Notes: a model not told the origin generated them from the sequence alone. A stretch of 64,000 nucleotides of DNA from Sphingomonas sp. KR3-1 (GCF_040049295.1 NZ_JBDZDQ010000001.1:186001-250000); one strand, 5' to 3'; shown: positions 16,420 through 25,395, counted from the first letter of the stretch. Numbers and translations: made by a program.

Positions 16420-18012
16420 TTAGAAGCCGTAGCGCAGGCCGAGCAGCGCCTGGGCGCTGGCCGAGCTGTCGCCGTCGCGTTCGAACCCGAACACGCCCGC
16501 GGAGAGGGTCGCGTCCAGATGCCCGAACTGATGGGTATAGGCGGTATTCGCTCCCCAACCGTAAATGCCGCCATTGCCGGGGATATCGCTATCGTAATAG
16601 CTGCCGAGCAGGCTGCCCTGGAGCTGGCCGTTGGCGCCGACGCGGGTCGAGGCGAAGATATTGCCGTAGACGGTGGTGTCGCTGGTGCCGTTGGTGGTGA
16701 AGCCGGCGCCGCCGCTCGGCGCGATGAAGTCGCGCTTCGCCCAGCCGCCGCCGATGCCGAAATGCGTGCCGCCGCGGCCGGCGACCATCACGCCGGTCAC
16801 GCCGCGGGCGCGATAGGCCGAGGTCGTGGCCGAGGCGAATACCGCGTTCATGCAGCCGCCCGTCGCCGCCCCGGTGGTGCCGTAGACGCAGCCCGAGAAC
16901 TGGTTGCCGAACGGGTCGGTGGTGCTGGCAAGCGCGGTCGGCATCGTCGAGAGCTGGCCGTTCAGCTGCTGGCCGAAGGTCTCGACCGTGTCGTACACGC
17001 CGATCTGGATGCCGCTGCCCGGGGTCGGCTGATAGCTCAGCGACCCGGTATAGCTCATCGTGCCGTAGCGCCGGCCGACGCGCGCCTCGAAGAAGGTGCG
17101 GCGGCTGGGCTTCCAGATCACGCCGGCATCCCAGAACACGCCGTCCAGGTCATAGGCGATGCGGCGCGGCGAGTTGGGATCGGTCTTGAACCGCCCTGCC
17201 CCGTCGATCACCGGCTGGCCGCCGACGAGCAGCGCGTCGCGCTGGGTGATCTTGATCTGCTCATAGCCGACGCCGCCCGCGATCGCGAGGCCGCGCAGGA
17301 TCGGCAGCACCACGTCGCCGCGGCCCCATTTGCCCTCGAAGCGCTGGTCGAGCTGGCCGGCGTCCTCGCGCGTGTACGACCCGCTGGCGGTGATGCCGAC
17401 CGGCAGCACCGTGCCCGATTTCACGCCGACGCTGGCTGTCGCGACATGCACCTTGGAATCGTCGTAATAGTCAAGCCGCGGCTGGCCGGCAGCGACGCCG
17501 GTCTGCCCCGGAGCTTCCACCTTGGTGTAGCCGAACCGGTACGCACCGTTGACGAACATCGGCCCGAGATGCGTCGCCAGGTTCGGCCCGACATAGGCCG
17601 AGAAGACCTGCGCCGAGTTGCTGAAATTGCCGACATTGCTGGTTTGCACGTCGCCGCGCACGTCCGACCGGGTGCGCGTGGCGATGCCGCCCGCCTCGAT
17701 GCTCAGCCCCGGCGCCACTACGGCCTTCACCGTGGCGAGGCCGCTATGCGTGTGATCGTTGTTGAGCTTGTTCTGGTAGTCGAAGCGGTGCTCGTAGCGA
17801 TAGCTCACCTGCACCTCGACGCGGCGCGAATGCACCTCGGCGTCGATCCCCGCGCCCACGGTCGAATAGGTCAGCACGTCGCCGCCATTGAGGTCGGACG
17901 CGACCACCTGGCTCGCCTCGATATAGGGCGTGACTTCGACGCGCCGCTGCTGCGCATGCGCAGGCATCGCCACCCCCGTGGCAAGGCCCGCCAAGATGAT
18001 CAGCCGCTTCAC
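16420..18012 (-). CDS. XrtA-system outer-membrane beta-barrel protein (TIGR03016 type)
   Basis: A 530-residue protein with a signal peptide (cleaved after AHA, about residue 20) and alternating hydrophobic strands ending in a terminal Phe (LLGLRYGF), the sign of BAM-dependent insertion. It matches the PEP-CTERM-linked outer-membrane family, which may serve as the exit porin for the polysaccharide. The GTG start overlaps the tyrosine kinase stop by 4 bp (GTGA). A central region rich in Gly/Thr (about 330-440) probably forms long loops. No enzymatic domain is seen. Confidence 0.88.
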   Translation of the reverse strand: MKRLIILAGLATGVAMPAHAQQRRVEVTPYIEASQVVASDLNGGDVLTYSTVGAGIDAEVHSRRVEVQVSYRYEHRFDYQNKLNNDHTHSGLATVKAVVAPGLSIEAGGIATRTRSDVRGDVQTSNVGNFSNSAQVFSAYVGPNLATHLGPMFVNGAYRFGYTKVEAPGQTGVAAGQPRLDYYDDSKVHVATASVGVKSGTVLPVGITASGSYTREDAGQLDQRFEGKWGRGDVVLPILRGLAIAGGVGYEQIKITQRDALLVGGQPVIDGAGRFKTDPNSPRRIAYDLDGVFWDAGVIWKPSRRTFFEARVGRRYGTMSYTGSLSYQPTPGSGIQIGVYDTVETFGQQLNGQLSTMPTALASTTDPFGNQFSGCVYGTTGAATGGCMNAVFASATTSAYRARGVTGVMVAGRGGTHFGIGGGWAKRDFIAPSGGAGFTTNGTSDTTVYGNIFASTRVGANGQLQGSLLGSYYDSDIPGNGGIYGWGANTAYTHQFGHLDATLSAGVFGFERDGDSSASAQALLGLRYGF

Positions 18013-19070
18013 CGGCCTTCCTCCCCATATTCATAATAGCTGCCGAACCGCCGCCCGCCCGGCTGGAACGACACGGAATTGAGCACGAGCTGGATGTGCT
18101 CGCAGGCATCGAGCGTGTTGACCGCGGCGCGCAGGTCGCCCTCGCTGGTCTTGTCGGCGCGCACGACGAGCATCACCTGCCCGACGTGCAGCGCCAGCAC
18201 CGAGGCGGGCGACGCCGCCAGCGCCGGCGGCGAATCGAAGATCACGATGCGGCGCGGATTGGCCGCGGCCAGCCCGTCGATCACCGCCCGCGCGCGGTCG
18301 CTCGCCAGCAGCTCGGTGTCGCTGTTCGAGCGCGCGCCGGCCGGCAGCACCGAAAGCTGCGGCACATCGGTATCGATGATGCAGTCCTCGACGTTCGACA
18401 CCGAGCCGGCCAGCACGTCTAGCAGCCCCGGGCCGCTTGGCAGGCCGAGGCGCGGCAGCACGTCGGGCTTGGGGAAGTCGGCATCGACCAGCAGCACCTC
18501 GACGTCCTTCTCGGTCGCCATCGAGAGCGCGAGGTTGATCGCGCAGAAGGTCTTGCCCTCGCTCGGCTGGGCCGAGCAGACCAGGATCATGCGGGCGCGG
18601 TCGGCGGCCTTGGCGGTGTCCTTGGCGGCGACGGCGCGCGCGGTGAGCAGCAGCTGGCGCTTCACCATGCGGAATTCCTCCGCCAGCGGACCGATCGCGG
18701 CACCGGGCATCAGCATCCCGCCCTGCTCGAGTACCGCACGATCGAGCGGCGCCATCCGTCGGCCGGTCGGGCGCGCCGTGGCGATCTGGGGCTCGGGCTC
18801 CACGGGAACGCCGCGCGCGAGCACGGGCTCGACAGGAGCGACCATGGGCTCGGGCGCAGTCAGCGGCTCGGGTGCCGGCACGGGCGCAGGCGCTGTCTCA
18901 GGCTGCGCCACTGGCGCCTCCACGCGCTTCTGCGCCGGCTTCGCAACCGGCGCAGCCGGCGCAGCAGGTGCAGCAGGCGCATCCTCGATCGGCGCGGGGG
19001 CATAATGGAAGCTCGGCGCCGCGCGCTCGAGCAGCGATCCCTTGAAGCGGCGGGGCGTATGGTCGTTCAT
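18009..19070 (-). CDS. XrtA-associated tyrosine autokinase (BY-kinase, CpsD-like)
   Basis: A 353-residue cytoplasmic bacterial tyrosine kinase. The first 100 residues are low-complexity Ala/Pro/Val. The kinase domain (about 125-345) has Walker A SAQPSEGKTF (166-175), Walker A' EVLLVDAD (191-198) and Walker B IVIFDSPP. The C-terminus carries the tyrosine cluster GSYYEYG that is autophosphorylated. In such systems it acts on the chain-length protein encoded one base upstream, so phosphorylation would control polymer length and export. The two are separate proteins here, as in Gram-positive CpsC/CpsD, rather than fused as in Wzc. Confidence 0.92.
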   Translation of the reverse strand: MNDHTPRRFKGSLLERAAPSFHYAPAPIEDAPAAPAAPAAPVAKPAQKRVEAPVAQPETAPAPVPAPEPLTAPEPMVAPVEPVLARGVPVEPEPQIATARPTGRRMAPLDRAVLEQGGMLMPGAAIGPLAEEFRMVKRQLLLTARAVAAKDTAKAADRARMILVCSAQPSEGKTFCAINLALSMATEKDVEVLLVDADFPKPDVLPRLGLPSGPGLLDVLAGSVSNVEDCIIDTDVPQLSVLPAGARSNSDTELLASDRARAVIDGLAAANPRRIVIFDSPPALAASPASVLALHVGQVMLVVRADKTSEGDLRAAVNTLDACEHIQLVLNSVSFQPGGRRFGSYYEYGEEGR

Positions 19071-19071
19071 G

Positions 19072-20586
19072 TCAGGCCCCCATGCCGCGCTGGACGAACT
19101 CGACACCGAGCAGCCCCACATAGGCGCAGCCCAGCGCCGCCAGCCCGCCGGCGAACAGCGTCAGCTTCTTGCGCCGCATCGCCGTCTGCGCCGCGGTCAC
19201 CACTTCGCCGATCGATCCGATCACGGTCATGCCGCTCGCCTTTTCCAGCTTGCCGGCGGTCGCGAAGGTCGTGGTCAGCTTGCCGAGCGCGAACGCCGCG
19301 GCCAGCCCCGCGCCAAGCCCGGCGATCAGCACGCCGGTCAGCAGCAGCGGACGGTTGGGCGAGGTGGGGCCACGCGGCTGCGTTGGCGGGTCGACCACGT
19401 TGAACTTGTCGGCATCAGCAACATTCTGCGCTTGGCTCGAGATCTTCATCTGCTCGCGCTGGGCGAGCAGCGTGTCATACTGGCTCTTGAGCACCTGGTA
19501 TTGGCGCTCGATCTCGCCCTGCTCCGCGGCCACGCCCGGCGCTTCCGCCATCTTGGCCTGCAGCGTGTTGAGGTCGCCCTCGATCTGCGCCTTGCGCTGG
19601 ACGAGCGCGGCGACGGTCGCCTGCTTGTCCGCCCGCATCGACTGGAGGCCGATATAGACCGGGTTGGAGGCGCCGCCCGCGGCACCGCTGATCACCGGCT
19701 CGCGCGCCGCAGCGCCCTGCGCCGCCGCCATCTGGTTCTTGAGCGCGATTACGTCGGGGTGGCTGTCGGTATAGCCCTTGGCCCGCGCATCGGCGAGCTG
19801 GCCCTGGATCGCCGCGAGCCGCGCGCGCGCCGGCCCGGCCATCGCGCCGCCGCCCGAGCCCGCGATGTTCGCCGGGGTGCCGGCCATCTGCGCATTGACC
19901 ACGTTCAGGCCCGATTGCGCCGCGGCCAGGTCGCCCTGGATCTGCGCCAGCTGCGTCCGCGCCGCCGAGACGCGGTCGTCGATCGACCCGGTGCCCGGCA
20001 GCGAGCCGAGGAACTTCGCCTGGAAGTCCGCCCGCTTGCTGTCGGCGTCCTGGAGCTGCTTCTGCCGCTCGGCGAGCTGCTGGTCCATGAAGTCGAGCGA
20101 CTGGCTCGACTGGTCGCGATTGTCGGAGAGGTTGGCCTCGACGAAGATGTCGATCAGCTTCTGCGCGATCTGGCGCGCCAGCTTGCCGCTCGGCGCGGTG
20201 ACCGCGATCTCGAACAGATTGTCCTGCTGCGCGGTCAGCTTGATCGCCTTCTGCAGCCCGGCCACCCGGTCCGCCACGTCGCGGTCGGTCGAGACCGTGC
20301 GGGCGAGATCGGTGCCGCGCACCACCTTTTCCAGGTTCACCGCGCTGGTCAGCGTCTGGCGGATCCGGTCGAGGTCCTTCTGCTGGTTGAGCGCGGTCGT
20401 CCCGTCGGTCGGGATGATCTGGCGCAGCTGCACGAAGATGCGCGCGCGCGACTCATAGTTGTTCGGCATCTGCGACACGACCAGCCAGCCGGCCAGGCAG
20501 ATGCACCACGCCACCGCCAGCGCCACCCAGCGCCGCTGCCAGATCGCGTGCAGTGCGCCGCGAAGTTCGTCGTAGAGGCTCCCCAC
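19072..20586 (-). CDS. XrtA-system polysaccharide chain-length determinant (Wzz-like)
   Basis: A 504-residue polysaccharide co-polymerase with membrane helices near residues 21-38 and 425-447 and a further hydrophobic segment at about 478-497. The periplasmic part between the first two is mostly coiled coil (about 160-260 and 330-385), broken by an Ala/Gly-rich region. The PxxP-like TQPRGPTSPNRP motif precedes the second helix, as in Wzz. It should set chain length and link the export lipoprotein to the kinase. Start is GTG at 20586, ten bases after the upstream stop; one base separates its stop from the kinase ATG. Confidence 0.92.
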   Translation of the reverse strand: MGSLYDELRGALHAIWQRRWVALAVAWCICLAGWLVVSQMPNNYESRARIFVQLRQIIPTDGTTALNQQKDLDRIRQTLTSAVNLEKVVRGTDLARTVSTDRDVADRVAGLQKAIKLTAQQDNLFEIAVTAPSGKLARQIAQKLIDIFVEANLSDNRDQSSQSLDFMDQQLAERQKQLQDADSKRADFQAKFLGSLPGTGSIDDRVSAARTQLAQIQGDLAAAQSGLNVVNAQMAGTPANIAGSGGGAMAGPARARLAAIQGQLADARAKGYTDSHPDVIALKNQMAAAQGAAAREPVISGAAGGASNPVYIGLQSMRADKQATVAALVQRKAQIEGDLNTLQAKMAEAPGVAAEQGEIERQYQVLKSQYDTLLAQREQMKISSQAQNVADADKFNVVDPPTQPRGPTSPNRPLLLTGVLIAGLGAGLAAAFALGKLTTTFATAGKLEKASGMTVIGSIGEVVTAAQTAMRRKKLTLFAGGLAALGCAYVGLLGVEFVQRGMGA

Positions 20587-20596
20587 CCGCGCTACC

Positions 20597-21241
20597 TCAG
20601 AACATGCTCGTAGGAATGATGATCACGTCGCCCGGCTCGAGCTTGACGTTCGCGGAGATGTCGCCGTTCTTGAGCAGGTCGCCCAGGCGCACCTTGTATT
20701 CGTGCTGCTTGCCGGTCGTCCGGTCGTAGCGCACCAGCCGCGCGCGGTTGCCCGAAGCGAACTCGCTGAGCCCGCCGACGGCGATCATCGCGTCGAGCAC
20801 GGTCATGTTGGCGCGGTACGGGATCGATGCCGGCTTCTCGGTCGCGCCGACGACGCGGACCTGCTGGCTGTACGTCCCGTTGAAATTCTGCACGATCACC
20901 GAGACGATCGGGTCCTTGATATACTCGCCCAGCGCGTATTTCAGGTCGTCCGCGAGCATCGCCGGGGTCTTGCCCACCGCCGGCATGTCGCTGATCAGCG
21001 GCATCGTGATGCGGCCGTCGGGGCGCACCTGCACCGTCACCGACAGGTCCTTGTTGTTCCAGACGAAGATCTGCAGCGAATCCATCGGGCCGATGACATA
21101 TTCCTCACTCGGCACTTCGCGCCCGGCCCCGGCCGCTGCCGCGGGCGGAAGCTCCGGACGGCCACCGCCGCCGCACCCCGAAAGCAGCGTCGCCGCCGTC
21201 CCGAGAGCCAGAAGTGTCTTGCCAAAGCCGATGAAACGCAT
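20597..21241 (-). CDS. XrtA-system exopolysaccharide export lipoprotein (Wza-like)
   Basis: A 214-residue lipoprotein with lipobox LLSGC (Cys23). It has a poly-export domain (about 45-130, starting YVIGPMDSLQIFVW) and a SLBB domain (about 130-205, with VRVVGATEKPASIPY and PGDVIIIP). It is shorter than Wza and lacks the outer helical barrel, so the 530-residue beta-barrel protein of the same operon may form the actual outer-membrane pore. It is the first gene of the operon; GAGGAG sits about six bases before the ATG. The frame extends upstream but the lipoprotein signal fixes the start. Confidence 0.92.
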   Translation of the reverse strand: MRFIGFGKTLLALGTAATLLSGCGGGGRPELPPAAAAGAGREVPSEEYVIGPMDSLQIFVWNNKDLSVTVQVRPDGRITMPLISDMPAVGKTPAMLADDLKYALGEYIKDPIVSVIVQNFNGTYSQQVRVVGATEKPASIPYRANMTVLDAMIAVGGLSEFASGNRARLVRYDRTTGKQHEYKVRLGDLLKNGDISANVKLEPGDVIIIPTSMF

Positions 21242-21532
21242 GCCGAGCTCCTCTCCCCGCGGGCGGAAGCGCGGCCAACGTCTCGGCCACAACCCGCACA
21301 GGATCAGGGTCCGCTATGGGCTTGAGAGGTAAATATCGGGTTAGGGGTCGCGGGGGTTTCCCGGCTAGGCACTGGTCCCGCCGCGGGACGCATCCCCGGA
21401 TCTGCGCCGTTCGCTTTCCAGAATGGCCACGACGCCATCACCTGGGCGATTTCACCATCCCCGCCAGGTGACATGCGGGCCAGGTAGCGCCTCGCGCAAG
21501 CGGGTCGCCTCCGAAGGGTCGCCCGTTCCCCC
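21242..21532. other. Non-coding leader of the XrtA operon
   Basis: About 290 bp with no convincing gene. It must contain the promoter of the export operon, but I cannot point to clear -35/-10 boxes. A small perfect palindrome GTCCCG-CCG-CGGGAC lies at 21375-21389, roughly 135 bp upstream of the first ATG, and an AT-richer stretch (GATATTTACC on the minus strand) lies near 21330-21340. Confidence 0.4.
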
Positions 21533-23038
21533 TCAGCGCACTCGCTCTACATTGGGCAGCACATAGCTGCCGTCCAGGATCGCCGGCCCCGGCACATAGG
21601 CGCGCAGCAACAGCGCGAACTGGTCGTCGGGCGCCGGCAGCCAGTTCGCCTTGCCCTCGGCATCCGCCGGCTCGGCATGCGACAGCACCAGCGTCAGCGA
21701 CCCGTCCGCGCCGAACTCGAGCTCGTCCGCGTCCAGATTGACCGTGCCGATATTGTGGCGGCCATTGGGGCTGGTCGCGGTCATGAAATAGTCGCGGTCG
21801 TACATCGTCAGCGACCAGAAGCCGCCCTTCGCCGCGTCGACCGGCGGCAGCTGCTCCTTCTCGAAGCGCACCTTGTAGCGATAGCGCCCCTGGAGCAGCG
21901 CGCCCTCGGCATCGGTGCCGCGGATCAGATAGGTCGCCTCGTGATAGTCGTTGACGTAGATGTAGATCACCGCGGCGAGCGCCCTGCCATACCAGTCGCT
22001 GCCCCAGTCGCCGCCATTCTCCTGCCGCTGCCAGCCATTGCCGGCATCGACGCCGACCTGGTCGTAGCGCGCGCCCTCGTACAGCTCGGCATCGGCGGCG
22101 AGCGCGATCCGGTCGAGCAGCAGCTTCCACCCCAGGTCGCTCCTGCGCAGCCCGAGCAGCGTGCGCGCCTGCTCGGCCATCGCCGCATCGTTCGGCCCCA
22201 CCCTGGGATTGGCGTCGAGCGCCTTTTCGAGGTCGTCCCAGAAGCTGTCGCCGCGCACCGGCCGGGTGCGCAGCAGGTCGGGATCCGCCGCCAGCATCTC
22301 CGCGGTCAGTCCCGGCGGATAGACCTTGTTGCGCGCGCTCGCCTTGCAATCGAACGCGCGCCGCCCCGGGGCGTCGGCGCTGAGCGGATAGGCGCCCATC
22401 TGGTCGAGCACCGCGCGCGCCGCCGCCTTGCCCTCTTCCGTGTGCGCCGCGAAGCTGCGCGCCATCGCCACGCCGATATTGGTCGGCGAGCGCAGCACCT
22501 CGACGAATTCCTCGGGCGCCACGCCCTGCCAGTCCGGCCCGACCCACAGATACTTGCCCGGCACGGTGCCCGAGGCGGAGCCGAGCTGGTGCACCACCGT
22601 GGTGAAGGCATCGACGATCTGGATCGTCCAGTAATGCCCGGCGGGCACATCGTCCGGCGTCTGGATCACCACCGGCTCCGCGCCCAGGTCGCCGAAGCAG
22701 GCGCCGTAGATCGTGTCGTTGTTGGGCGTCACCACGTGCCGCTGCGACGGCGGCAGATAGTCGTCGACATAGCCCATCCAGTTCTTGGGCGCGCCGGGGA
22801 ACAGCCCCATCGCCATGCCCGGGCCATGCCCTTCCATCAGCGCCCAGGTGCTGCTCCGCCCGAAGGTGTTCACCAGCGGATGCCCCCACATATAGACCAC
22901 CCGCGCCAGCGCCTCGACATAGCGCGCGCTGGCGATGCTCGCGGGCACCCCGCCGCCATTGGCGAGCGCGGGATTGGCGGGGGTGAACTGGCGCACGCGA
23001 TACGGCGCCCTGGCGCGCGGCGGTGACATGTCGGCCAT
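21533..23038 (-). CDS. DUF1254/DUF1214 domain protein
   Basis: A 501-residue protein with the two-domain arrangement DUF1254 (about 40-190, with VNTFGRSSTW and TPNNDTIYG) and DUF1214 (about 370-485, with GFWSLTMYDRDYF and NIGTVNLD). Members are common in proteobacteria; no reaction is established. No signal peptide is obvious at the chosen ATG, which has a GGGAG site upstream; a longer open frame upstream has no support. It sits alone between the XrtA operon and the arsenic operon and is divergent from arsR. Confidence 0.85.
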   Translation of the reverse strand: MADMSPPRARAPYRVRQFTPANPALANGGGVPASIASARYVEALARVVYMWGHPLVNTFGRSSTWALMEGHGPGMAMGLFPGAPKNWMGYVDDYLPPSQRHVVTPNNDTIYGACFGDLGAEPVVIQTPDDVPAGHYWTIQIVDAFTTVVHQLGSASGTVPGKYLWVGPDWQGVAPEEFVEVLRSPTNIGVAMARSFAAHTEEGKAAARAVLDQMGAYPLSADAPGRRAFDCKASARNKVYPPGLTAEMLAADPDLLRTRPVRGDSFWDDLEKALDANPRVGPNDAAMAEQARTLLGLRRSDLGWKLLLDRIALAADAELYEGARYDQVGVDAGNGWQRQENGGDWGSDWYGRALAAVIYIYVNDYHEATYLIRGTDAEGALLQGRYRYKVRFEKEQLPPVDAAKGGFWSLTMYDRDYFMTATSPNGRHNIGTVNLDADELEFGADGSLTLVLSHAEPADAEGKANWLPAPDDQFALLLRAYVPGPAILDGSYVLPNVERVR

Positions 23039-23145
23039 GAGGGCGTCTCCCGGGGGTGATTGCGGGCGGAGCCTATCGGGCGCGGGCGGGCGCCAGCATC
23101 GGGGGGAACCCGGAAAGGGGGTTGGGGAAGACGGTAGGGCCAACG

Positions 23146-23204
23146 CATCGAAAAATCCCGATGCTTCTTGACGCGCGCGAAACCCATCGACTATTTACGA
23201 TGCA
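23146..23204 (+). promoter_or_regulatory. arsR promoter with two matching dyad operators
   Basis: Two copies of CATCG-N8-CGATG lie at 23146-23163 and 23185-23202, centres 39 bp apart. A near-consensus promoter overlaps them: TTGACG at 23168-23173, an 18-bp spacer, TATTTA at 23192-23197. The second dyad covers the -10 box, so a bound repressor would block polymerase. The ATG begins seven bases after the -10, implying a leaderless or almost leaderless mRNA. Confidence 0.75.
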
Positions 23205-23533
23205 TGGAAACCGAAGCCGCGCTCACGATCCTCTCGGCCCTCGCGCACCCGACCCGGCTGTCCACCTTCAAGTTGCTCGTCCGCCACGCGCCGACCGGGC
23301 TATCGACTGGGCAGCTCGTCGAAGCGAGCGGCTTGGGCCAAAGCACCTTCTCGACCCATTTGGCGGTCCTCGCCAAGGCGGGGCTGGTATCCTCCGAGAA
23401 ACAGGGGCGCCAGCAGATCCAGCGCGCCAGCATCGACACGTTGCGCGCGCTGATGACCTTCCTCGCCAGGGATTGCTGCCTTGGCCGCGCGGAGCTGTGC
23501 GAGCCACTTCTCGCCGACCTGTCCTGCTGCTGA
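23204..23533 (+). CDS. arsR: ArsR family arsenic-responsive repressor
   Basis: A 109-residue winged-helix repressor. The recognition region is STFSTHLAVLAKAGLV (47-62). The metal site looks like that of Acidithiobacillus ferrooxidans ArsR: Cys91, Cys92 and Cys99 near the C-terminus rather than the ELCVCDL site in the DNA-binding helix; a further CC ends the protein. It should repress its own operon until arsenite binds. The ATG at 23204 matches the usual family start; a TTG 12 codons upstream is actually part of the -35 box. arsC follows nine bases later. Confidence 0.93.
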   Translation: METEAALTILSALAHPTRLSTFKLLVRHAPTGLSTGQLVEASGLGQSTFSTHLAVLAKAGLVSSEKQGRQQIQRASIDTLRALMTFLARDCCLGRAELCEPLLADLSCC

Positions 23534-23542
23534 GGAAACGCC

Positions 23543-23971
23543 GTGACCGACATCGTCATCTATCACAACCCTGCCTGCGCCACCTCGCGCAACGCATTGG
23601 CGCTGATCCGCAACTCCGGCGTCGAGCCGCACGTCATCGAGTATCTGAAGACGCCGCCCGCCCGCGCGCTGCTCGCCCGGATGATCGAACGCGCCGGCAT
23701 CGCGCCGCGCGACCTGCTGCGCGAGAAAGGCACGCCCTATGCCGAGCTCGGTCTGGCCGACGCATCGCTTTCCGACGACGCGCTGCTTGATGCGATGATC
23801 GCGCATCCGATCCTCATCAATCGGCCGCTGGTGGTTACGCCGCTCGGCGTAAGGCTCTGCCGGCCGTCGGAAACCGTGCTCGATATTCTGCCCGACCTCC
23901 AGCGCGGCGCCTTTGCCAAGGAGGATGGCGAGCAGATCATCGACGCGACCGGAAGCCGCCTTCCCGCGTGA
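23543..23971 (+). CDS. arsC: Arsenate reductase, glutaredoxin-coupled
   Basis: A 142-residue ArsC of the glutaredoxin-dependent (plasmid R773-like) class, reducing arsenate to arsenite. Cys12 in NPACATSRN is the catalytic residue; the conserved arginine-containing segment [16 protein letters not shown] (about 93-108) supplies the arsenate-binding Arg residues. Start is GTG with a GAGGAAA site upstream; the stop overlaps the aquaporin gene start by GTGA, so the two are translationally coupled. Confidence 0.95.
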   Translation: MTDIVIYHNPACATSRNALALIRNSGVEPHVIEYLKTPPARALLARMIERAGIAPRDLLREKGTPYAELGLADASLSDDALLDAMIAHPILINRPLVVTPLGVRLCRPSETVLDILPDLQRGAFAKEDGEQIIDATGSRLPA

Positions 23972-24636
23972 ACTGGCGGGCAATCCTCTCCGAAGCGCTG
24001 GGCAGCGCCCTGCTCTTCGCCACCGTGATCGGCTCCGGCATCATGGCCGAGGCGCTCGCCGGAGGAAATGGGGCGATCGCGCTGCTGGGCAACACGCTGG
24101 CGACCGGGGCGATGCTCTTCGTCCTCGTCACACTCTTCGCTCCGATATCGGGCGCGCACCTCAATCCCGCCGTTACGCTAGTCCTGTGCCTTCGCGGGCA
24201 TGTCGGGCGCCGAAGCGCCGCCGCCTATGCCGTGGCGCAGCTGGCGGGCGGCGCGCTCGGCGTCTGGGTTGCGCACCTGATGTTCGCCCTGCCCGTCTTC
24301 CAGCTCTCGGAGCGGATACGCAGCGGCCCGGGCCAATGGATCGGGGAAGCGGTTGCCACCTTCGGGCTGATATTGACGATTCTGGGCACGATGCGGAGCA
24401 GGCCCGACAGCGTTCCCGCCAGCGTCGCGCTCTACATCACCGCCGCCTACTGGTTCACGTCATCGACCAGCTTCGCCAATCCGGCGATCACCGTTGCAAG
24501 GGCGCTGAGCGACAGCTTTGCCGGCATCGCGCCTTCCTGCGTGCCCGCATTCGTCGCGGCGCAGCTGGCAGGCGCGATAGCCGCCCACTTCGTCGCCCAA
24601 GTCCTGTTCGTCGGGACCTCGAGAAAAACCGCATGA
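23968..24636 (+). CDS. aqpS: Arsenite aquaglyceroporin (AqpS-like MIP channel)
   Basis: A 222-residue MIP-family channel with six helices and two NPA boxes, HLNPAVT (about 66-72) and [10 protein letters not shown] (about 170-179), the latter with the selectivity-filter Arg. In arsR-aqpS-arsC-arsH operons such as that of Sinorhizobium meliloti the channel lets arsenite leave the cell passively, in place of ArsB or Acr3. No ArsB, Acr3 or ArsA is present in this operon. Start is GTG overlapping arsC; the stop overlaps arsH (ATGA). Confidence 0.92.
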   Translation: MNWRAILSEALGSALLFATVIGSGIMAEALAGGNGAIALLGNTLATGAMLFVLVTLFAPISGAHLNPAVTLVLCLRGHVGRRSAAAYAVAQLAGGALGVWVAHLMFALPVFQLSERIRSGPGQWIGEAVATFGLILTILGTMRSRPDSVPASVALYITAAYWFTSSTSFANPAITVARALSDSFAGIAPSCVPAFVAAQLAGAIAAHFVAQVLFVGTSRKTA

Positions 24637-25382
24637 GCCGCCTGCGTCCGCTGTCCCACCCCGATTATCTTCCCGCATTGGATCGCCGCTACCTGATCGA
24701 GCGCCCGGGCATGCTGCTCGGCCCAGATCAGCCGCCGCCGCGCATCCTCCTGCTCTACGGCTCGCTGCGCGAACGCTCCTTCTCGCGCTTCGCCGTCGAG
24801 GAAGCGGCGCGGCTGCTCCGCCTCTTCGGCGCGGAAACGCGCATCTTCGATCCGTCCGACCTTCCGCTTCCGGATCAGGTGGCCGGCGACGACCATCCCG
24901 CCGTCCAAGAGCTGCGCGCGCTGTCGATTTGGTCCGAAGGGCAGGTCTGGTGCAGCCCGGAACGCCATGGCGCGATCACGGGGATCATGAAGACGCAGAT
25001 CGATCACTTGCCGCTGGAGATGCAGGGCGTGCGTCCCACCCAGGGCCGGACGCTGGCCGTCATGCAGGTCTCGGGCGGCTCGCAATCGTTCAACGCGGTC
25101 AACACGCTCCGCCTGCTCGGGCGCTGGATGCGGATGCTCACCATTCCCAACCAGTCGTCGGTCGCGATGGCGTACAAGGAGTTCGACGAGACGGGGCGGA
25201 TGCGGCCCTCTCCCTATTATGATCGGATCGTCGATGTCATGGAGGAGCTGGTGCGGATGACGATCCTGACCCGTCCTCATGTTCCCCAGCTGGTGGACCG
25301 CTATTCCGAGCGAAAGGCGGCCGGGGTGGGAGTCGATCCGGCCGGCGCTCGCGCGAAGGCCGCGCTGGCGGACCGCGACTGA
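24633..25382 (+). CDS. arsH: ArsH, NADPH-dependent FMN oxidoreductase
   Basis: A 249-residue ArsH flavoprotein. The flavodoxin-like fold begins with [14 protein letters not shown] (about 38-51), the FMN-phosphate loop; [20 protein letters not shown] and [10 protein letters not shown] are further family segments. ArsH oxidises trivalent organoarsenicals to less toxic pentavalent forms and can reduce quinones or azo dyes. It is the last gene of the arsenic operon, and its stop is 13 bp from the convergent XrtA-linked decarboxylase gene. Confidence 0.94.
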   Translation: MSRLRPLSHPDYLPALDRRYLIERPGMLLGPDQPPPRILLLYGSLRERSFSRFAVEEAARLLRLFGAETRIFDPSDLPLPDQVAGDDHPAVQELRALSIWSEGQVWCSPERHGAITGIMKTQIDHLPLEMQGVRPTQGRTLAVMQVSGGSQSFNAVNTLRLLGRWMRMLTIPNQSSVAMAYKEFDETGRMRPSPYYDRIVDVMEELVRMTILTRPHVPQLVDRYSERKAAGVGVDPAGARAKAALADRD

Positions 25383-25395
25383 CGGCGCGGCGCCC

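Noticed and set aside
12078..21241. Window as a capsule (Wzy-type) cluster
   Set aside because: Kinase, co-polymerase and export lipoprotein are present, but the exosortase, FemAB, ATPase and asparagine synthetase genes define it as an XrtA locus, and no Wzx/Wzy occurs.
23168..23203. Upstream TTG start for arsR
   Set aside because: That TTG is the first half of the TTGACG -35 box, and the extra 12 residues are not family-like.
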